From Gammaproteobacteria bacterium (GTDB lineage: Bacteria > Pseudomonadota > Gammaproteobacteria > Pseudomonadales > Azotimanducaceae): a stretch of DNA of 64,000 bases. Shown piece after piece: positions 26,097 to 35,368 of this stretch; position 1 is the stretch's first letter, and each line of letters begins with the position of its first letter. The translations under genes and the position numbers were made by a program. A model generated the notes under the pieces. It did not search any database and was not told the origin of the DNA. It saw only the letters and a program-made list of their open reading frames with translations. The stretch spans positions 1 to 64,000 of the forward strand of contig JAJFJZ010000026.1 in assembly GCA_021773565.1 (NCBI GenBank), read 5' to 3'.

Positions 26097-29065
26097 AGAG
26101 TTTTTTCCAGACGCAGATACATGAACCGACCTGTAATATCGTAGGTGCGTGAATCGTAGCTGTCGTTAAAGGCTCTTGCAACAAATGGCGGCGCTTCGTC
26201 AAAGATGTTGCGCATACCAAGTGTTACTTTGGTATCGAAACTTCGAGGCCCCTTGTACACAACCTGAGTGTTATGCGTTCTCCAGGCATCTATTGTTCTG
26301 GTTTCACCCGTCGAAGAGTATTGTTCACCCAAAGTACTTACGTAATGAAAACTGTACCCCAGATTCCAATGTGCGCCCTCAAAGTTTAATGCAACGTTAA
26401 GTTTCCAGTCGGGTAGGGCACCACGACCATCATCCGCTGCATCCTGGAATGTTCCGGCGAGGTTTTCAAAGGGTTTTAGGGGGTCTATACGTTCCTTAAA
26501 GGATAACAGGCGGGTGGCGGAAGCCCTGAAATTCACACGTCCCCAGGTTCTTTCTGGTGATACATATTCTATTACAAAATCCAGGCCACTCAGGTTTCGT
26601 TCACCTATATTAATCTGGGTTGCTATAATTTGTGCGATGTTACCGTTTTCATCGCGTCTAATTCTGTCGGCGAAATCAAGGGAACGGGCATTTTCATTCA
26701 CTATGAAGTCCGGACTGCCACCAATAACATCCTCTTCACGAATCTGATACCAGTCAGCCGAAAAAGCCAACCCGGCAACAAACTCGGGTTTCCATTGCAG
26801 TCCGGCAGTATAGGTTGCTGCACGCTCAGGTTTAAGATCCGGATTACCGCCTTGCAGTGTAAGAAACTGGTTTAATGAGGGATCGGATTGTTGCGTACAT
26901 CCTAACAGCAATTCTACGTTTTCAACGCTGGAGCAGGGGTCATCAACGAAAACGAAAGTTTCCTTCTCGCCACTTTTTAGTTCCAACAAGGACGGGGCCC
27001 GGAAAGCTCGAGAATAGGAAGCCCGAATCAGGAAAGGTTGAAATGGTTCATAGTTAAGCGATATACGCGGATTGGTCGTGTAACCAAAATTACTATAGTT
27101 GGAGAATCTTACCGCGAGTTGAATATCCAGACGATTGACCATAAACATGTCTTTTACTACGGGAACATATGATTCCAGATAAAACTCCCAAACTTGCCTC
27201 TTACCCCTGGTTTCCGGAAAGTTTACTCCACCGATCGTCTCAAAATTGCGCACAAGAATGTCTGGATCTATATGCAACTTTTCGTTTCTGAATTCAAAGC
27301 CGCTGGCAAACTCAATCATGCCTGCCGGAGTCTGAAGCAGTGGGAAATCCATATTCAGAATAAAGCTGTTAAGAGAAGAAACGCTCCTGTTATGGACCTG
27401 GGTACTGACATATTCGAGCATTGCTTCACTTATACTGCCCGTAGGCCCAAACAAATTTAGCGCTACACAGTCGCCCACGCACCCTTGTGATGGCCCCAGC
27501 GCCCGCTTTACGTTGGGTTCGTGTAGAAGCCTGTGTAGCGACTCTTTACCGCGCGTGCGGTTAAAACTGTAAGAAACATCCCAGTGATATTTCCCAATCT
27601 CTCCGTTAAGTCCTGCTACCGCACGGAGCGAGCGGGAATCGAAACGAGTCGTTCTAGCCCCCAGTTCAACGAATCTTCGACGCACGTCAGGAATCCATTC
27701 ATTAAAGGGGTTGAAGATATTTTCAGGGCTGACATATGCATCGTGCAAAACGGTAAACAGCGGGGCTGGTGCGAGCGTATTGGTTGAGCGTGTGTTGGTA
27801 TACAAACCCTCCATATAGAAATTGCTGCCTGAATCCATCTCCAGACCGTATTGTGAAAATAGACTCCAGCGTCTGGAAGGTACAATTGCGGTGGTGAAAT
27901 CGCGATAGTCAAATTTATCGTTTTCGCTTACATTTCTAAACTCATTTGCCTGTGTGCCTTCGAGTCCTGATTCGAGCACTTTAAAGCTTCCGTCAGCGTA
28001 AAAGATAGATGGAGCAGCGGCACTGCTGCGTTTATCAACGCCACCTAATGGGCGATCATCCGAACTGGCACTCAGTTTGCGATCACGGCTAAACAGCGCT
28101 TTTTGTTCATAAAAACTTGCGCCAACGGAAAACCGATGTTGATCTTTTACCTTCCCGTATAACAAACTGGAGTTGAGGGTTTCGAGATCACCCTGGCCAC
28201 TCACGCCATAAAAACTGCTTCCCGTGATTTCATTGGCTGGAGTACGCGTGATCAGATTTACCACACCTGCTATAGCGTCAGAGCCATACAAAGCAGATGC
28301 ACCGTCTTTCAGGATTTCTATTCGCTCAATCACACCTAATGGGATACTGTTTAAATCTACCGGACCGTTTTCTATGCCAACGCCATTAATTCGACGTCCG
28401 TTCAACAGAACCAGAGTGTTGCTTGCTGGTAAGCCCCTTAGTGTTATGGTGGCCGTTCCATCTCCGCCATTGGTGACTAATGTGCTGGTTGGATTTCCTG
28501 AGACAAGTGTGAGGGTTCTCAATAACTCGCCCACATCCTGATTGGACGAACGTTCTATCTCGTTTCTGGTAATTACTTCTACATTGGGACCTTGTCCCGG
28601 TTTCGGGAATCGAATACGCGAACCGGTTGTATTTTGATCCAGTACAACAATTTCCTCCACATGACCCTGCGGTGGAGTCGACCATTGTGCACTGCCGGGT
28701 TCTGGTTGAGCTTCAATTACGATTTCGGCACAACCCGGTTTAACAGCATACATAGTGGATTTTATTTTTGTAAAAGTAAGGCAAGCATCCCCTAACAGTA
28801 GGGTTAAGGCTTGCTCAAAATCAAAGCTGCCGTCTATCGCAGTCGATTCCATCTCGTCCGTAGTCTCGGTCGAAAACACAATGCTAAAACCGGTTTCGCG
28901 GGCAAGCTGCAACAACGCTTTCCCAAGAGAACCGTGGGGAATATTCAATCTGAATTTTGCAGCCTGAGCCGTTTGTGCTGACACCGGATCAGAAAAACCA
29001 CTACTGCAAATGAGTAATACACTGCAAATAAGTAATCGGTAAAAGGAAATAGGGCACACACCCAA
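26093..29065 (-). CDS. TonB-dependent receptor with STN domain (FecA-like)
   Basis: Outer-membrane energised receptor of about 990 residues. After a signal peptide (LLICSVLLICSSGF... cleaved near VSAQT) comes a secretin/TonB short N-terminal domain (RLNIPHGSLGKALLQLARET to about residue 105), which in FecA-type receptors touches FecR. The plug (about 150-260) contains LRGLPASNTLVLLNGRRING and RIEILKDGASALYGSDAIAG, and the barrel ends with an aromatic-type strand RFMYLRLEKTL. The ligand is unknown (iron chelate or plant/algal glycan are usual). The start is uncertain: TTG 29065 or GTG 29059. Upstream are fecR and fecI; pyrB overlaps its end. Confidence 0.92.
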   Translation of the reverse strand: MGVCPISFYRLLICSVLLICSSGFSDPVSAQTAQAAKFRLNIPHGSLGKALLQLARETGFSIVFSTETTDEMESTAIDGSFDFEQALTLLLGDACLTFTKIKSTMYAVKPGCAEIVIEAQPEPGSAQWSTPPQGHVEEIVVLDQNTTGSRIRFPKPGQGPNVEVITRNEIERSSNQDVGELLRTLTLVSGNPTSTLVTNGGDGTATITLRGLPASNTLVLLNGRRINGVGIENGPVDLNSIPLGVIERIEILKDGASALYGSDAIAGVVNLITRTPANEITGSSFYGVSGQGDLETLNSSLLYGKVKDQHRFSVGASFYEQKALFSRDRKLSASSDDRPLGGVDKRSSAAAPSIFYADGSFKVLESGLEGTQANEFRNVSENDKFDYRDFTTAIVPSRRWSLFSQYGLEMDSGSNFYMEGLYTNTRSTNTLAPAPLFTVLHDAYVSPENIFNPFNEWIPDVRRRFVELGARTTRFDSRSLRAVAGLNGEIGKYHWDVSYSFNRTRGKESLHRLLHEPNVKRALGPSQGCVGDCVALNLFGPTGSISEAMLEYVSTQVHNRSVSSLNSFILNMDFPLLQTPAGMIEFASGFEFRNEKLHIDPDILVRNFETIGGVNFPETRGKRQVWEFYLESYVPVVKDMFMVNRLDIQLAVRFSNYSNFGYTTNPRISLNYEPFQPFLIRASYSRAFRAPSLLELKSGEKETFVFVDDPCSSVENVELLLGCTQQSDPSLNQFLTLQGGNPDLKPERAATYTAGLQWKPEFVAGLAFSADWYQIREEDVIGGSPDFIVNENARSLDFADRIRRDENGNIAQIIATQINIGERNLSGLDFVIEYVSPERTWGRVNFRASATRLLSFKERIDPLKPFENLAGTFQDAADDGRGALPDWKLNVALNFEGAHWNLGYSFHYVSTLGEQYSSTGETRTIDAWRTHNTQVVYKGPRSFDTKVTLGMRNIFDEAPPFVARAFNDSYDSRTYDITGRFMYLRLEKTL

Positions 29066-29068
29066 AAT

Positions 29069-29099
29069 CTGTCAAGGAAAGGCGCATGCTATCTGACAG
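29069..29099. promoter_or_regulatory. 6-bp inverted repeat between fecR and the receptor gene
   Basis: Arms CTGTCA (29069-29074) and TGACAG (29094-29099) with 19 bases between, in the 53-base gap between the fecR stop and the receptor start. It may be part of a FecI-type promoter or an mRNA stem; the arms are short and chance is possible. Confidence 0.25.
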
Positions 29100-29118
29100 T
29101 GGGGCAGGAGGTAAAGCG

Positions 29119-30084
29119 TCAGTTTGTACGTGTTATTACGATCTGATTGTCCGACGAAAATGTAAAATTGATGGGGATTATCAGGGATTTTTGCAGAGCT
29201 AATAACATTGTGTCCTGATCGGCTATCTCGATGATACCGGAGACACGATGTTCACGTAACTCCTTGTCATGCAAACCCAATACAACCCTGCGAGGCAAGT
29301 ATCTATTCAGATCACTGATTAATTGCGCAAATGCTACGCCATCATATTCCAGTCTGCCATCACGCCAGGCCGTCAGGGATCTCGCATCGACTTCTTTTGC
29401 TTCTATAAATTTGCCAAAAATGTTTGCTTGCTGGTTAGCACCCAGCTCCAGTACCTGGGTTCCGTTAGACACATTTACGAGCCCTTCCGTAACGACAACG
29501 CGGGTTTCCTGGTCGGCATTCCACACACCAAATGCCGTACCCAGCGCCTTGATCGTACTTCCCTTGCTCTGAACGATAAAAGGGCGATTGACATCCTTTT
29601 TTACCTGAAAAAATGCTTCACCAAGCGATAGTTGCACTGTTCTCCGGGTATCTGAATAGCGCACGGAAATGTGCGAATTGCTGTTTAACTGAACCTGGCT
29701 TCCGTCTTCGAGCGTTACAACCCTGATTTGGCCGATGGGGCTCGAATACCCTGTGCCCGTATACTGGAAAATAAACAATACTGCCAGGGTGAGTACAAGC
29801 GTTGCGACAAGCGCGTAGGGTGCATATAACCAACTAGCCGCCTGTACTGTAGCAGCTGGAGAATTGACTTTAACCTGAATAAAATCAGCGGGTTCGAGTT
29901 GACTTACTACACCAAGGTCTTCCCAGATTCGCAACATGGCATCAAATGCCGGTTTGTTGGCGGAATCTTCTATCAGCCACAGGGCAAATTTTTCGTGGTC
30001 TGCGTTGGATACGTCACTGGCTCGCAACCGAGCCAGCCATTCTGTCGCCTCATCGTAGTTTTTTTCGTTTAGGTTCATTTTCAC
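29119..30084 (-). CDS. FecR family anti-sigma factor
   Basis: Inner-membrane regulator that senses the loaded receptor and controls the sigma factor encoded upstream. 321 residues. Seen: cytoplasmic N-terminal DUF4880-type region EATEWLARLRASDVSNADHE (about 12-31) with DAMLRIWEDLG, one membrane helix PYALVATLVLTLAVLFIF (about 87-104), and the periplasmic FecR domain with VVTLEDGSQVQLNSNSHISV (about 124-143) and LGEAFFQVKKD (about 154-164). The C-terminal part (ISDLNRYLPRRVVLG) resembles the STN-like docking domain. Start GTG 30084 or ATG 30078. Confidence 0.93.
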   Translation of the reverse strand: MKMNLNEKNYDEATEWLARLRASDVSNADHEKFALWLIEDSANKPAFDAMLRIWEDLGVVSQLEPADFIQVKVNSPAATVQAASWLYAPYALVATLVLTLAVLFIFQYTGTGYSSPIGQIRVVTLEDGSQVQLNSNSHISVRYSDTRRTVQLSLGEAFFQVKKDVNRPFIVQSKGSTIKALGTAFGVWNADQETRVVVTEGLVNVSNGTQVLELGANQQANIFGKFIEAKEVDARSLTAWRDGRLEYDGVAFAQLISDLNRYLPRRVVLGLHDKELREHRVSGIIEIADQDTMLLALQKSLIIPINFTFSSDNQIVITRTN

Positions 30085-30176
30085 GTAATGTTATTGAATT
30101 TTTTCGAGACGTCTGATTGTAGGACGAAAAGCGCACTACGCCCCTCAATTTTAATTTGTTACCAATTGTTACCCGT

Positions 30177-30701
30177 TTAGTATTCTGTTTCCGCTGCCTC
30201 TTTGTTTATTGCATGGCGTAAATGTTTTAATGCCCTGATGATATATTTTTCAACCATACTCGTGGATACGCCAAGCTGGACGGCAATTTCCGGATAACTC
30301 ATATCCCGCCCCCGGTGCAGTAGAAATGCATCTCTACATTTGGGTGGAAGATTTCCGAGTGAGTTTTTAATGATCTGTAAAGCTTCGTCGGCAGCAACAC
30401 TGTTTTCAACAGTGGGGCATTCCTCGCGGTAATTGAGCGAAATGCTTTGTTCAAGGTATTTTTTTGCAACCGCTGCATGTCTGCTGCGGTCAATAGCGAT
30501 ATTTGATGCTGTCTGGAAAAGAAAAGCACGGGGATTTTTGAGGTGCTCAGGGTTTTCCAGGCGGTGAATGCGTAACCAGGTTTCCTGGGCAATCTCTGCT
30601 GCGTCTTCGGTATCCCGGAAACGAGACACAAGAAATTTGAGCAATGGGGATTGTTGCTCCTGAAAAAGGGTCTGGACAAATTCAGTTTTAGGTTCTGCCA
30701 C
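30177..30701 (-). CDS. FecI-type ECF sigma factor
   Basis: Extracytoplasmic-function sigma factor expected to drive the TonB receptor gene. Seen: region 2 (LKFLVSRFRDTEDAAEIAQE, then NPRAFLFQTASNIAIDRSRH) and region 4 (NLPPKCRDAFLLHRGRDMSY, then VSTSMVEKYIIRALKHLR). I start at the GTG at 30701 (174 residues, a normal ECF length) because AGGA lies five bases before it and an extended -10 box sits just upstream inside the longer frame that would begin with ATG at 30761. fecR follows 92 bases downstream. Confidence 0.9.
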   Translation of the reverse strand: MAEPKTEFVQTLFQEQQSPLLKFLVSRFRDTEDAAEIAQETWLRIHRLENPEHLKNPRAFLFQTASNIAIDRSRHAAVAKKYLEQSISLNYREECPTVENSVAADEALQIIKNSLGNLPPKCRDAFLLHRGRDMSYPEIAVQLGVSTSMVEKYIIRALKHLRHAINKEAAETEY

Positions 30702-30734
30702 TGTATCCTGAGCACTGCTATTTTCGTGACACAG

Positions 30735-30743
30735 ATTATAACA
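30735..30743 (-). promoter_or_regulatory. extended -10 promoter candidate for fecI
   Basis: Minus-strand TGTTATAAT: a perfect TATAAT (30735-30740) with the TGn extension. No clear -35 box, as allowed for extended -10 promoters. Transcription from about 30728 would give a leader of about 27 bases to the GTG at 30701 and exclude the ATG at 30761. Confidence 0.45.
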
Positions 30744-30761
30744 TACCTGTACAGAATACAT

Positions 30762-31150
30762 GCCCTACAGCTTGATTGAATTACCAAAATTGGAGCAATA
30801 ACCCGCATTTACCGTTTCAAAATCCCCGTATTTGTCTGGTCAGACAAGCCCTCGATATACATTTGATGCATAAACAATAGAAAAGGTTGCATAAATTGCC
30901 GAAAAAAAGCGGAATTTATTCCTCTATTTGTGAGAAATTCAGCGGATCATGTTGGTTGCCGGTTTTTAGGCAGTATTATGCGCAGGATTGTCGAACAATT
31001 AACGTTATGACTTGTCATACTGAGAACTGGCTCGATAGGCGCTAACGGCCGCCACTGTTATCATTGGTGTGCTTGGAATGGGTGCCCGGTGTGATGGGTG
31101 CCTGATGAGCAAAAGCCGATTTGGACAACCCTGACAGGAATTTTAGGAAT
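30762..31150. other. divergent gap between fecI and gspE
   Basis: About 390 bases without a gene. It holds the 16-base palindrome at 30832-30847 and a TATTAT-type -10-like hexamer near 30965-30980 in front of the gsp operon. No small frame with a good ribosome site was seen. Confidence 0.5.
30832..30847. promoter_or_regulatory. 16-bp palindrome, operator candidate
   Basis: TTGTCTG and CAGACAA are perfect arms with a two-base centre. The TTGT...ACAA layout is like GntR/FadR-type operators. It lies about 85-130 bases upstream of fecI and about 300 upstream of gspE. No GntR-family gene is present in the window. Confidence 0.45.
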
Positions 31151-32671
31151 ATGAGTGAAAGCACTCCAACTGCTGAACCAGAACAAGACCCGGGTCAGCC
31201 CCTGTTGCCCTTTGCTTTTGCAAGACGAAATGCAGTCGCCATAACCTGGGATCAATCTTCCGGGCGTAACTCCCTCATGGTTGTTGGCACTGAACAACCG
31301 GATGTTCGCCTTTATGGCGAACTACAACGATTTATCAAGCAGGGTTTCAAATTTCGAAAGGTTAATCGCGAAGAGTTCGAAAGCCTGCTCTCCGATCTCT
31401 ACTCTCGAGATTCTTCAGATGCCAAACAGATGGTGGAAGATATCGGCGGTGAAATGGACCTTGTGAGTCTGGCTGACTCATTTTCCGAAACGGAAGACCT
31501 TCTGGAACAGGAAGACGATGCGCCCATTATCCGACTCATTAATGCCTTGCTATCGGAAGCAATTCGGGAAGATGCTTCGGATATTCACATTGAAACCTTT
31601 GAAAAGGAACTCGTGGTACGCTTCCGCATTGATGGGGTTTTGCGGGAAATCGTAAGGCCAAAACGTGCCCTTGCTTCCTTACTGGTTTCCCGAATCAAGG
31701 TGATGGCCAAACTGGATATCGCTGAAAAACGAATTCCACAGGATGGCCGCATATCATTACGGATTGGGGGACGGGAAGTGGATGTTCGCGTATCCACCAT
31801 GCCGACAGGGAATGGCGAACGGGTAGTACTGAGATTACTGGACAAACAGGCCGGTCGCCTTCGCCTGGATCGTCTGGGAATGGGTGAAGACCTGCTGAGA
31901 AAGTTACAGACGCTGGTACACAAGCCGCACGGAATTTTACTGGTAACCGGACCTACCGGATCAGGAAAAACTACAACGCTGTATGCCAGCCTTACCGAGT
32001 TGGATGGTGAAACCATCAATATACTTACTGTGGAAGACCCTATCGAATATAACCTTCCCGGCATAGGCCAGACACAGGTAAATAATAAGGCAGATATGAC
32101 TTTTGCACGGGGCTTGCGTGCCATCCTGCGACAGGATCCGGATGTGGTGATGGTGGGAGAAATAAGGGATCTGGAAACCGCTGAAATTGCTGTACAGGCT
32201 AGTCTTACAGGCCATCTGGTAATGTCCACCTTGCACACAAACAGTGCTGTTGGGGCTGTCACACGCTTGATTGACATGGGGATGGAACCTTTCCTTGTGT
32301 CATCCAGTCTCGTAGGCGTGGTGGCACAAAGGCTGGTTCGCGTTTTATGTTCTCATTGCAAGCGTAGTGTTTCTGCAGACCCCATTGAGTGCAAGTTTCT
32401 TGACTTTGATGCGGAGCACCCTCCTGTAATCCATGAGCCGGTAGGTTGTGAAAAATGTGCGAATTCCGGCTTCAGGGGCCGAACGGGTATTTACGAGATA
32501 ATCAGCGTCGACGATGGTTTTCGGCAACTGATCCATGACCAGGCTTCGGAGCAGGAGCTAACCAGACACGCTCGTGAACAATCCAGCAATATTCGACAGG
32601 ACGGGCGTCAACGTGTGCTTGATGGCACCACAACAGTGCAGGAAGTATTGCGAGTCACTCTCGATGAGTAG
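31151..32671 (+). CDS. gspE: type II secretion ATPase GspE
   Basis: Cytoplasmic hexameric ATPase that powers pseudopilus assembly. I start at the ATG at 31151 (506 residues); a TTG at 31121 is the alternative. Seen: Walker [18 protein letters not shown] (about 265-281), Asp box around [10 protein letters not shown], Walker [21 protein letters not shown] (about 327-346), His box [11 protein letters not shown], and the zinc-type four-Cys loop CSHCKR and [17 protein letters not shown] (about 400-450). First gene of the gspE-M operon; gspF follows in 10 bases. Confidence 0.95.
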   Translation: MSESTPTAEPEQDPGQPLLPFAFARRNAVAITWDQSSGRNSLMVVGTEQPDVRLYGELQRFIKQGFKFRKVNREEFESLLSDLYSRDSSDAKQMVEDIGGEMDLVSLADSFSETEDLLEQEDDAPIIRLINALLSEAIREDASDIHIETFEKELVVRFRIDGVLREIVRPKRALASLLVSRIKVMAKLDIAEKRIPQDGRISLRIGGREVDVRVSTMPTGNGERVVLRLLDKQAGRLRLDRLGMGEDLLRKLQTLVHKPHGILLVTGPTGSGKTTTLYASLTELDGETINILTVEDPIEYNLPGIGQTQVNNKADMTFARGLRAILRQDPDVVMVGEIRDLETAEIAVQASLTGHLVMSTLHTNSAVGAVTRLIDMGMEPFLVSSSLVGVVAQRLVRVLCSHCKRSVSADPIECKFLDFDAEHPPVIHEPVGCEKCANSGFRGRTGIYEIISVDDGFRQLIHDQASEQELTRHAREQSSNIRQDGRQRVLDGTTTVQEVLRVTLDE

Positions 32672-32681
32672 AAGGGAATAA

Positions 32682-33899
32682 GTGGCGGCATTTGAATACA
32701 TAGCGCTTGACAAGAGGGGTCGTCAAAAAAAGGGAACGCTCGAAGCTGACAGCGGTAGACAGGTGCGCCAGCAGCTTCGGGAGATGCAGCTTGCACCGCT
32801 AAACGTTGAACCTGCGGCGGAGAGTCAGAAAAGCAGAAAGAGTTATAGCCTTTTTTATGCGCGGGGTATGTCTCCACTCGAGCTGGCTTTGTTTACACGC
32901 CAAATGGCAACCTTGTTGGCGGCGAGCCTTCCACTGGAAGAAGCCCTGAGAGCAGTCGCTCAACAAACAGAAAAACGCCATATAAGCAATCTGATTATGG
33001 CGGTACGTAGTCGAGTATTGGAAGGTCACTCCCTTGCCCAGTCTATGGCAGAATATCCGCATACATTTAACGACATGTTTCGCTCTACCATCGCCGCCGG
33101 AGAACAGTCCGGCTTTCTCGATAGCGTTTTCGACAACCTTGCCGATTACACAGAGCAGCGCTTCGAATCACGCCGCAATGTTGAAATGGCTATGATATAT
33201 CCCATAGTTCTTATGTTTTTGGCATTGGCAATTGTAGGTTTTTTGCTGGTTTATATTGTTCCCGATATCGTAGGTGTATTTGAAAATAGCGGCCAGGATC
33301 TTCCCGCTCTAACCAGCGGCCTGATTTCTCTCAGTGAGTTTGTTCAGAGTTATATTTTGCTCATCCTGCTACTTGTTGCAATGTGCATTTTCGGAGTTCG
33401 ATATTTGTTATCACAGCCAGATATACGAAAATCATGGGACAAAAGAAAGCTTGAGTTGCCGCTGGTTGGTAAAATTGCCAGAGGCGGAAACACAGCACGT
33501 TATTCCAGTACATTGAGTATACTTACATCCAGTAGCGTACCGCTGGTTGAAGCAATGCAGATTGCCTCTGAAGTGGTGAACAATGTCTGGATAAAAGAGC
33601 GCCTGGCAACGGCGACACAACATGTAAGTGAAGGTACAAGCCTGAGGGCCGCACTGGATTCTGCCGGATATTTTCCGCCCATGATGTTACACATGGTTGC
33701 CAGTGGTGAGGCCAGCGGAGAGCTGGATACCATGCTGGCTAAAGTATCCCACTACCAACAAAAAGAACTTGAACGGCTGGTAGGAACGCTGGTGAAATTG
33801 TTTGAGCCTTTCATGCTCCTGTTTATGGGCGGAATGGTAATGACAATCGTGCTGGCTGTACTGCTGCCAATACTCAATATGAACGAACTACTGGGCTAG
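32682..33899 (+). CDS. gspF: type II secretion inner-membrane protein GspF
   Basis: Polytopic platform protein that works with GspE. 405 residues, usual length. Opens AAFEYIALDKRGRQKKGTLE, has two T2SSF domains (LALFTRQMATLLAASLPLEE at about 69-88; STLSILTSSSVPLVEAMQIA at about 275-294) and three membrane helices including IVLMFLALAIVGFLLVYIV (about 172-190) and the C-terminal MLLFMGGMVMTIVLAVLLPI. GTG start at 32682, with AAGGGA just upstream. Confidence 0.95.
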   Translation: MAAFEYIALDKRGRQKKGTLEADSGRQVRQQLREMQLAPLNVEPAAESQKSRKSYSLFYARGMSPLELALFTRQMATLLAASLPLEEALRAVAQQTEKRHISNLIMAVRSRVLEGHSLAQSMAEYPHTFNDMFRSTIAAGEQSGFLDSVFDNLADYTEQRFESRRNVEMAMIYPIVLMFLALAIVGFLLVYIVPDIVGVFENSGQDLPALTSGLISLSEFVQSYILLILLLVAMCIFGVRYLLSQPDIRKSWDKRKLELPLVGKIARGGNTARYSSTLSILTSSSVPLVEAMQIASEVVNNVWIKERLATATQHVSEGTSLRAALDSAGYFPPMMLHMVASGEASGELDTMLAKVSHYQQKELERLVGTLVKLFEPFMLLFMGGMVMTIVLAVLLPILNMNELLG

Positions 33900-33902
33900 G
33901 AT

Positions 33903-34355
33903 ATGCAAACAAGACGATACGATAGACGGGTACCGGGCAGGGAAAAGGGTTTTACCCTCATCGAGATAATGATAGTAGTTGTAATTATCGGCATTCTCGG
34001 AGCGCTCATTTTACCAAATGTTATCGGCAGGGATGACCAGGCAAGAGCCACCGCGGTCAATACAGATCTGCAGGGCCTTGGTAATGCACTCGAGCTATAC
34101 AAAATGGACAATTATCAATACCCATCTACCGACCAGGGTCTGGAAGCACTAATCACTCGCCCAAGTGGATTTCCGGAACCTAAAAATTATAATCCCGGCG
34201 GCTACCTCAGAAAGAAGAAAGAACCGGTAGACCCGTGGGATAACCCCTATATATATATTCAGAGTGACTCGGGCTATGAACTCTATTCTCTGGGGGCAGA
34301 TGGAGCAGAGGGTGGCGAAGGCATTAATGCAGATGTATTTTACGAGGACCTCTAG
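33903..34355 (+). CDS. gspG: major pseudopilin GspG
   Basis: Main subunit of the type II secretion pseudopilus. 150 residues. A prepilin leader ends at the PilD cleavage site: REKG^FTLIEIMIVVVIIGIL, with Gly16 before the cut and Glu at position 5 of the mature protein. The C-terminal T2SSG region has YKMDNYQYPSTDQGLEAL and DPWDNPYIY, followed by an acidic calcium-binding-like end. Starts three bases behind gspF and overlaps the start of gspH. Confidence 0.96.
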   Translation: MQTRRYDRRVPGREKGFTLIEIMIVVVIIGILGALILPNVIGRDDQARATAVNTDLQGLGNALELYKMDNYQYPSTDQGLEALITRPSGFPEPKNYNPGGYLRKKKEPVDPWDNPYIYIQSDSGYELYSLGADGAEGGEGINADVFYEDL

Positions 34356-34965
34356 GCTAAAGCCGTGGTTCTCTGACAATTCCAGGCACCGTGGTCCCTC
34401 ACACAATCCAGCTAATGCATCTCCCTATGCGCTGCAAACTGGCTTCACCCTTCTGGAAATTCTGGTAGTTGTATCCATCGTAATGATAATGACAAGCATC
34501 ATCGTGCTTGGCTTTACCGGGGCAGATACAAACACCAGAATTAAGACTGAAGCGCAACGACTTGCGCTACTCGTTGAATTGGCTCGCTCAGCATCTATGC
34601 AATCCAATCGCGAATGGGGCCTCTATATTGAAAAGCGCGAATACCGCTTCGTGTCACTGGATTCTGTTACCGGTTCGTGGAACTCTGTTAATCAACGAGA
34701 GTTTCGTCCCCGCATTTTACCCAATAACATTTCTCTACGACTATTAAGAACTACTCAAACAGATGATTCCGACGCGATAAATGTGTCGGGCAGTGATATC
34801 GCAGAAGCACCCGCATCTGAACAACCCGATATTGTCATATTTTCGGATGGGGAGTTAACGCCTTTCAAGATTAATGTTCAGGTGGATCAGGAGTTTGCCG
34901 TCTGGCTTGTTCAAACTGATGGGCTCTCTCGCGCAGCTGCAGAACAGGTGACCAGTGAGCGTTAG
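34333..34965 (+). CDS. gspH: minor pseudopilin GspH with long leader
   Basis: Minor pseudopilin of 210 residues. The cleavage/membrane segment is QTG^FTLLEILVVVSIVMIM at about residues 34-52. The only in-frame start that is not deep inside gspG is the ATG at 34333, which overlaps gspG by 23 bases and gives a leader of about 36 residues, much longer than the usual 5-10. Frames further upstream (34264) lie wholly in gspG. The mature domain carries typical SMQSNREWGLYIEKREYRFV. It overlaps gspI. Confidence 0.87.
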   Translation: MYFTRTSRLKPWFSDNSRHRGPSHNPANASPYALQTGFTLLEILVVVSIVMIMTSIIVLGFTGADTNTRIKTEAQRLALLVELARSASMQSNREWGLYIEKREYRFVSLDSVTGSWNSVNQREFRPRILPNNISLRLLRTTQTDDSDAINVSGSDIAEAPASEQPDIVIFSDGELTPFKINVQVDQEFAVWLVQTDGLSRAAAEQVTSER

Positions 34966-35368
34966 AATTGGCGGGCAAAATTGCTCTGTCATAAACGCAG
35001 GATTCACCCTCGTGGAAATATTGATAGCCCTCGCCATATTTGCCACGGTCTCAACTACCATCTATACCCGAACCGGGGACACAATATATCAACTTCAATT
35101 GCTGGAAAGAAAAACCATAGCGCATTGGTTGGCAAAAGATAGTGCAACGCTTGCCAGGCTTGAATTTCAGGCCTCACGAGAATTTCCTGATGAAGAAGTT
35201 CAATCCAGGTCCCAATTCATGGCAAGCCGCGAGTGGCGTATTGAAAGTGAAGTAGCCAATACCGACAACGAGTGGGTCAGACGGTTGGAAGTCAGGGTAT
35301 TTTTAATGGATGAAGGAGAGGAGGTAGGCCCTCTCGATACTTACGTGACTTTTCTGGGAAAATATTAG
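34955..35368 (+). CDS. gspI: minor pseudopilin GspI
   Basis: 137 residues with a prepilin leader ending NAG^FTLVEILIALAIFATVS. The body has ERKTIAHWLAKDSATL and ASREWRIESEV, typical of GspI, which forms the pseudopilus tip with GspJ and GspK. GTG start at 34955 overlapping gspH; its stop TAG overlaps the gspJ GTG by one base. Confidence 0.93.
   Translation: MSVRIGGQNCSVINAGFTLVEILIALAIFATVSTTIYTRTGDTIYQLQLLERKTIAHWLAKDSATLARLEFQASREFPDEEVQSRSQFMASREWRIESEVANTDNEWVRRLEVRVFLMDEGEEVGPLDTYVTFLGKY

Noticed and set aside
30702-30761. N-terminal extension of the FecI sigma factor
   Set aside because: An extended -10 box lies inside it, a ribosome site precedes GTG 30701, and region 2 begins well after that point. 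Not fully excluded.
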